Of a stretch of DNA of 9,796 nucleotides, positions 6,406 to 9,796 are shown one piece after another. Both the position numbers and the translations under genes were made by a program. The DNA is taken from positions 1-9,796 of the forward strand of contig DTXA01000559.1 in NCBI GenBank assembly GCA_012962735.1, read 5' to 3'. The notes beneath the pieces were generated by a model. The model searched no databases and had not been told where the DNA came from. It was given only the letters and a program-made list of their open reading frames with translations. Within the stretch, counting starts at the first letter, position 1; every line of letters starts with the position of its first letter. This DNA comes from Candidatus Latescibacterota bacterium. Lineage in GTDB: Bacteria > Latescibacterota > 4484-107 > B68-G9.

Positions 6406-8001
6406 TTACACAATACACGCCCCTCCCACCGACCGACATACCTCCACCGTCGTGGGCAGCCCCCTGGGCCGATAGTACCCCTCCTCTAAGGCCTCGCAGA
6501 GTCTCCCCTCGGCCCCCTCCTCTACCAAAGCCAGCACCACCCCACCCAGTCCGGCCCCCGTGAGCCCGGCCCCCACGACACCCGACACCCCCTTACATAG
6601 GTCCACTATGAGGTCCAGCTCCTCGGTGCTGCATCTGTATCCCCCGGGCTGGTATCTGAGCATTGCCCGCTCCCGACGGAGGGAGTCCGGACTCCGGCAG
6701 TCCGAGATCAGCCGGTCCAGGTACTCGTCGGTGGCAGGGCAGGACCAGGGCCTGGGCCTTCCGTCCTCGTACGCCACCACCCGGTCCCCGTCGTGGGATA
6801 TGTACATTAGCTCCCCGAACTCCCAAATCCTCCCCCCCCGCAGCAGCTCTGCGGTGACCTCCCCCCGTTCGCACTCGGCCAGTCCGAACAGGCACACGTC
6901 CCTCACCCTGTACCCCTCCGGCGGGGGATTATGGGTGCAGAATATCCTCTCCAAGGCCTCCCGCTCCCCAGGCAGGGATTTCAAAGCCTCCTTCTGGGAA
7001 CAGATCACCGGCAAGGCCTTGAGGACCTCGTATATGCGGGCCACATCCACCCCCAAGGTCCGGGCGTTGACATCCCTCAGATGCTTCAGCTTAGGGGCGT
7101 ACTTCGGGAAGCGGGTCCTGAGCAGTCGCAGGCCGATCTCGTAGGCGGCTATTCGGGAGTTGAAGACATCCCTGGCGCCAGCCGACTTCTTGGCCTCCCG
7201 GAGCGAATGGCAGGCCACCACCCTGTACCCCTCCGGGAAGGGCACCTCCTCCACCCTCAAAGGGAAGAAGCGGGTATGCGCCACCGTATCTCTCCTGCCG
7301 AATATCATGGCAGCATGGTCCCCGCTTCCCCCCCTGGTGCCCACGTACCACTCCCCTTCCCCGCCCAAACGCACCTTTTTCTCAGGTGGGACGGAAAGCC
7401 CGTTGGCCCAGAGAGCGGCTTCGAGCGATGCCACCACCAAGGCCGAGGAGGAACTCATCCCCGAACCTTCCGGGATGTCCCCTGCCACGGCCGCATCCAT
7501 CCCCCTCAAAGGCCGGTCGCCGAGGAAGTCCTGCAACATCAGAACTGCCGCTTTAACATAGTTCGCCCAGTCCCCCCTGGGAGGCCTGGCTTCTTCTATG
7601 AACTCCGTCCACCTGCCCCTCTTATGGAGGGGCAGCTCCTCTGATATGCGGAAAGAGCGGGGGGGGTAACGGTCTTCCAAGTTGTGTAGGACCACCAGAT
7701 CGTCCTCCCTGGGGGCCACGGCCGCCACCACCTCCCTGGCCAAGGTCATATAGTTCACCCACCCCCCCCTATGTTCGATGTGCACGCCCATAAGGTTGAT
7801 GCGAGCAGGCGAACGGGCCAGGGCCACCTCTCGGTCCCCGTAAGCCCTCCCGAACGTCTCCAAGGCCCTCCTCCACAGGACGACCCGTTCGGATATCATA
7901 GCTGTGTCCCCTCCGTAGAGCTCCCCTATCCGCTCCCTCAGGGGTCCGTCGGGGTGTTCCAAGCGCGAAAGCCACTCCCGCACCGAACACGTGATGGCCA
8001 T
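6406..8001 (-). CDS. Galactokinase-family GHMP kinase, substrate uncertain
   Basis: A 531-residue ATP-dependent small-molecule kinase, longer than the roughly 380-400 residues of typical bacterial GalK. All GHMP motifs are present: motif 1 SPARINLMGVHIEHRGG (64-80), motif 2 GDIPEGSGMSSSSAL (174-188, the phosphate loop), GGSGDHAAM with the probable catalytic Asp at 228, and motif 3 GLTGAGLGG (479-487). Galactokinases read GEHTDYNGG in motif 1 and use its Glu and Asp to bind galactose; here the Glu is Val73 and the Asp is Glu76, giving GVHIEHRGG. This is closer to the GAHIDHQGG I recall for plant galacturonate kinase. Galactose is therefore doubtful; a uronic acid or other modified sugar is inference. 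Start: ATG 7999-8001 has an excellent site (AGGAGGTGCGCC); an earlier ATG at 8028 lies inside the upstream gene and lacks one. The ATP-grasp gene ends 13 nt upstream, so the two should form an operon. Confidence 0.85.
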   Translation of the reverse strand: MAITCSVREWLSRLEHPDGPLRERIGELYGGDTAMISERVVLWRRALETFGRAYGDREVALARSPARINLMGVHIEHRGGWVNYMTLAREVVAAVAPREDDLVVLHNLEDRYPPRSFRISEELPLHKRGRWTEFIEEARPPRGDWANYVKAAVLMLQDFLGDRPLRGMDAAVAGDIPEGSGMSSSSALVVASLEAALWANGLSVPPEKKVRLGGEGEWYVGTRGGSGDHAAMIFGRRDTVAHTRFFPLRVEEVPFPEGYRVVACHSLREAKKSAGARDVFNSRIAAYEIGLRLLRTRFPKYAPKLKHLRDVNARTLGVDVARIYEVLKALPVICSQKEALKSLPGEREALERIFCTHNPPPEGYRVRDVCLFGLAECERGEVTAELLRGGRIWEFGELMYISHDGDRVVAYEDGRPRPWSCPATDEYLDRLISDCRSPDSLRRERAMLRYQPGGYRCSTEELDLIVDLCKGVSGVVGAGLTGAGLGGVVLALVEEGAEGRLCEALEEGYYRPRGLPTTVEVCRSVGGACIV

Positions 8002-8013
8002 GGCGCACCTCCT

Positions 8014-8074
8014 CCTATATAGCCCCAAAAAGTTCTCCGCTTCGCTCCGATACTTTTTGGGAACCCCCTATATA
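8014..8074. repeat. Palindromic element at the ATP-grasp 3' end, flanked by 8-bp direct repeats
   Basis: CCCAAAAAGT (8024-8033) and ACTTTTTGGG (8052-8061) form perfect 10-bp arms around 18 bases that include a GCGAAGC mini-hairpin on the minus strand. CCTATATA occurs directly repeated at 8014-8021 and 8067-8074 on either side. Bases 8018-8036 recur, inverted and perfect, at 9249-9267. The element encodes about the last 17 residues of the ATP-grasp protein and ends just before the ribosome site of the kinase. It could be a small inserted palindromic repeat with a target duplication, or an mRNA hairpin between the two cistrons. Confidence 0.6.
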
Positions 8075-9157
8075 CCAAAATAAAACTGAAGTTACGAAGA
8101 GATCGCGGTCCTGCAGAGCGATGGGCCGGGCGTGCTGGAGTCCCGCCGGCCGGGGGTTCACCTCTAAGAGCACGGGGACGAGGCTGCCGTCCGGTGCCAG
8201 GTCGCACACCAAGTCCAGCCCTAAGAAACAGAGCCTTTCCCCCTCCCCCAGCCCACGGTTCAGCGCCTCCGCTGCTCCGGCGGATACTTCCTGGACCCGG
8301 ACGAGGTCCTCCTCCGTGGGGACCCACCGACGCCACCTGCCTCCTTCCCGGAAGTACAGGTTCCCCAGGACCTCGGCTATGGGGCGTATCTCCCCCCCCC
8401 GGCCTCGAGAGGCCGGGAAGGCGTCCTCTGAGGGGGCCACCTGGGCAAAACCCGATTCCGCCCTGAAGCACCTTCCATCCCAGGCCACGTGGACCCTCAA
8501 GGCGAACCTCCTGAATCCCGCCTCCGGGTCCCTGAACCTCAGGTTCCCCCGCTCCTCCCTCAGGAGCACGTCGTCATACCGGAGGATGCAGCCTATGTGC
8601 TCCCAGAGCCTCGGGTCCCCGGCCCGGAAGCGCTCCACATCCCTACCCTCGGTCCCACGGTCCGGGAGAACCACCACATAGGGATAGTCACGGAGGAAGG
8701 CCTCGGCCCGACGCCTCAGTTCCGGGACGGGGAGCTCCCGGGGAAGTAGGGTCCAGGCCGGGGTGGGCAAGCCATCCCAGAGCTGGTGTGCGAGGGCCTT
8801 GTCGTCCGCCCGCTCCGAGGCCGGATACGGGTTCACCTGGAGGGCACTTCGGAGGGCCGAGGATAGGATTCTGTGCCGGCCTTGCTCGTCCGCAAGGGGG
8901 AGGTGGAGCAGCCAGGCCACATCCGGCCTCAAAGGAGGACGGAATTCCCTGATGCACACCTCCCCCTCTCCGTCGGCGACCAAGGCCCTGAGAACCCCTT
9001 CCCCCTCGAGCCAGTCCTCCTGGACGCCTAACACCGCCACCTCCGCCCCTGCCCGCCATGCGTCCACCTGGAGGGCGAACACGACATCGCAGAAGGCATC
9101 TACCTCCGCCCCGAAGACCAAGGCGAGAGTTGACAGGTCGGTGGAATCAGCGTACAT
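8015..9157 (-). CDS. ATP-grasp domain protein
   Basis: A 380-residue predicted carboxylate-amine or thiol-type ligase. An N-terminal pre-ATP-grasp region (about 1-110, with LALVFGAEVDAFCDVVFAL) is followed by the ATP-grasp core: ADDKALAHQL (117-126), VVVLPDRGTEGRDVERF (161-177, the glycine-rich ATP loop), LGLDLVCD (312-319) and LLEVNPRPAGLQHA (330-343), where Asp315 or Asp319, Glu332 and Asn334 are the expected magnesium ligands. I cannot assign the substrate. It is the first gene of a unit with the GHMP kinase 13 nt downstream, which suggests that both act on one pathway, perhaps activating and then ligating a sugar-derived acid; that is inference. ATG 9155-9157 has a good ribosome site (TTGGAGATATA). 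The last 17 or so residues (from SQKVSERSGELFGAI) are encoded by a palindromic repeat and may not be part of the conserved fold; relatives may end near FWYIGG. Confidence 0.78.
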   Translation of the reverse strand: MYADSTDLSTLALVFGAEVDAFCDVVFALQVDAWRAGAEVAVLGVQEDWLEGEGVLRALVADGEGEVCIREFRPPLRPDVAWLLHLPLADEQGRHRILSSALRSALQVNPYPASERADDKALAHQLWDGLPTPAWTLLPRELPVPELRRRAEAFLRDYPYVVVLPDRGTEGRDVERFRAGDPRLWEHIGCILRYDDVLLREERGNLRFRDPEAGFRRFALRVHVAWDGRCFRAESGFAQVAPSEDAFPASRGRGGEIRPIAEVLGNLYFREGGRWRRWVPTEEDLVRVQEVSAGAAEALNRGLGEGERLCFLGLDLVCDLAPDGSLVPVLLEVNPRPAGLQHARPIALQDRDLFVTSVLFWYIGGSQKVSERSGELFGAI

Positions 9158-9194
9158 TATATCTCCAAGAGATAATCGTTCACCTTAAGGAAGA

Positions 9195-9210
9195 CTCTCC
9201 TTCGGCCTAA
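9195..9210 (-). promoter_or_regulatory. Leader motif shared with argS
   Basis: TTAGGCCGAAGGAGAG on the minus strand, 37 nt before the ATP-grasp start codon, matches 15 of 16 bases of TTAGGCCGAAAGAGAG in the argS leader (5749-5734). GGTC shortly upstream (9220-9217) could pair with its GGCC. Function is unknown; it could be a promoter-proximal, RNA-stability or regulatory element. Confidence 0.35.
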
Positions 9211-9227
9211 CTGAAGACCTCAGGGGT

Positions 9228-9267
9228 CCCCCAAAAGTGTCCAAGTGAAGAACTTTTTGGGGCTATA
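9228..9267. repeat. Second copy of the palindromic element, upstream of the AsnB-like gene
   Basis: CCCCCAAAAGT (9228-9238) and ACTTTTTGGGG (9252-9262) pair at 10 of 11 positions across 13 bases. AGAACTTTTTGGGGCTATA (9249-9267) is identical to the minus strand at 8036-8018. Both 19-mers therefore point toward the start of a gene: the AsnB-like gene here, the kinase at the other site. Together they bracket the ATP-grasp gene as inverted repeats. Confidence 0.55.
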
Positions 9268-9290
9268 AAAGTCCGCTCCTGGTCTTTAAA

Positions 9291-9296
9291 TATAAT
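9291..9296 (+). promoter_or_regulatory. Possible -10 box for the AsnB-like gene
   Basis: A perfect TATAAT lies 27 nt before the ATG. The hexamer 17 bases upstream (AAAGTC, 9268-9273) is a poor -35, so an activator or another sigma factor may be needed. The palindromic repeat ends just upstream. Confidence 0.35.
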
Positions 9297-9323
9297 ACGA
9301 TTCCCTCGGAGAGAGGTGGTAAA

Positions 9324-9796
9324 ATGCACCTGTTCTCAGTCCTGCTTCTGATGGTGGCTCCCGTTCTGGCACAGAAGTTATTGATACCGATGGACCTATC
9401 CCAAACAGACCACCTTAAGGCATACGGGGTGGCGTACTGGGCCCTGGAGCGCGGGAACACGGTGGAGTGGCTTTTGAACTACCGGGGAGGCTCGTTCCTC
9501 ACGTACGATGGTGAGGACCTCCGGAGGGTATGTCTCATAAGGGGCGTGTCCTACGAGATCGTAGATGGTGCCGAGACCGCCGAGATCTACGCCACAATCC
9601 AGAATTCCAATATGGAGGTGGTCCGCTTAGAGAAGGCCCCTTCCATCGCCGTGTACGTCCCCCCCATAGCCGAACCCTGGGACGACGCGGTCAGAATGGC
9701 TCTCGAATATGCGGAGGTCCCTTATATCACCCTCTGGGATAGGGAGGTGCTGGAGGACCAGTTAGAGGAGTACGACTGGCTCCACCTTCACCACGA
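9324..9796 (+). CDS. Secreted 'asparagine synthetase B-like' family protein, 3' end outside the window
   Basis: The first 157 codons of a gene that runs off the right edge. A short signal peptide (MHLFSVLLLMVAPVLA, 1-16) is followed by QKLLIPMDLSQTDHLKAYG (17-35), WALERGNTVEWLLNYRGGSF (about 40-59) and, near the end of the window, EEYDWLHLHH. I recognise these as signatures of a roughly 400-residue family often labelled 'asparagine synthetase B' in Bacteroidota and related phyla. The label looks wrong: there is no N-terminal MCGI nucleophile typical of glutamine amidotransferase-type AsnB, and the protein carries an export signal. Function is unknown. ATG 9324 has a clear ribosome site (AGAGGTGGT) and begins at the signal peptide. 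The gene is divergent from the ATP-grasp/kinase unit across 166 bp that hold a palindromic repeat and a TATAAT box. Confidence 0.8.
   Translation, partial: MHLFSVLLLMVAPVLAQKLLIPMDLSQTDHLKAYGVAYWALERGNTVEWLLNYRGGSFLTYDGEDLRRVCLIRGVSYEIVDGAETAEIYATIQNSNMEVVRLEKAPSIAVYVPPIAEPWDDAVRMALEYAEVPYITLWDREVLEDQLEEYDWLHLHH

Noticed and set aside
8002..8028. Earlier ATG (8028) for the GHMP kinase
   Set aside because: It lies inside the upstream ATP-grasp gene without a ribosome site, whereas ATG 8001 has an AGGAGGTG sequence at ideal spacing.

Overview
This looks like a GC-rich bacterial chromosome segment. Frequent ATA and AGG codons suggest a thermophile, which is inference only. A SurA_N/PpiD-type membrane anchor points to a didermal bacterium. 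The secreted protein at the right edge belongs to a family I associate with FCB-group bacteria and their uncultivated relatives, where it is often labelled 'asparagine synthetase B'. I would place the organism near that superphylum with low confidence and cannot name a genus.

Layout. Bases 1 to about 204 are AT-rich (67 G+C in 204, 33%) and carry no gene; they interrupt a periplasmic PpiD/SurA-like chaperone that survives only as its 97-residue N-terminus (202-495, minus). Divergent from it is a TMTC-like multi-pass membrane protein with C-terminal TPRs (574-2088, plus). Its 3' end overlaps, tail to tail, a secreted beta-propeller protein (2027-4027, minus). That protein is translationally coupled to argS (4024-5721, minus). 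Upstream of argS lie its own leader and promoter, then nikR (5823-6239) and a tRNA-Ala(GGC) gene (6255-6330), all on the minus strand; the tRNA lies only 15 nt before nikR.

The right third holds a two-gene minus-strand unit: an ATP-grasp protein (8015-9157) followed by a galactokinase-family GHMP kinase (6406-8001). Divergent from it is the start of a secreted 'AsnB-like' protein (9324 to the window end, plus). A 19-bp sequence occurs in inverted orientation at 8018-8036 and 9249-9267, bracketing the ATP-grasp gene; each copy is one arm of a hairpin. A second short motif, TTAGGCCGAA(A/G)GAGAG, is shared by the leaders of argS and the ATP-grasp gene.

Functionally, argS, tRNA-Ala and nikR are housekeeping or regulatory. 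The kinase and ATP-grasp pair suggests phosphorylation of a sugar or uronate-like compound followed by, or coupled to, an ATP-dependent ligation, with no pathway identifiable from the sequence. The most notable points are the inverted 19-mers around the ATP-grasp gene, the altered sugar-binding motif of the kinase, the competing hairpins in the argS leader, the tRNA-nikR arrangement and the abrupt composition break in the chaperone gene. No CRISPR array, complete insertion sequence, transposase, integrase or recognisable defence gene is present.
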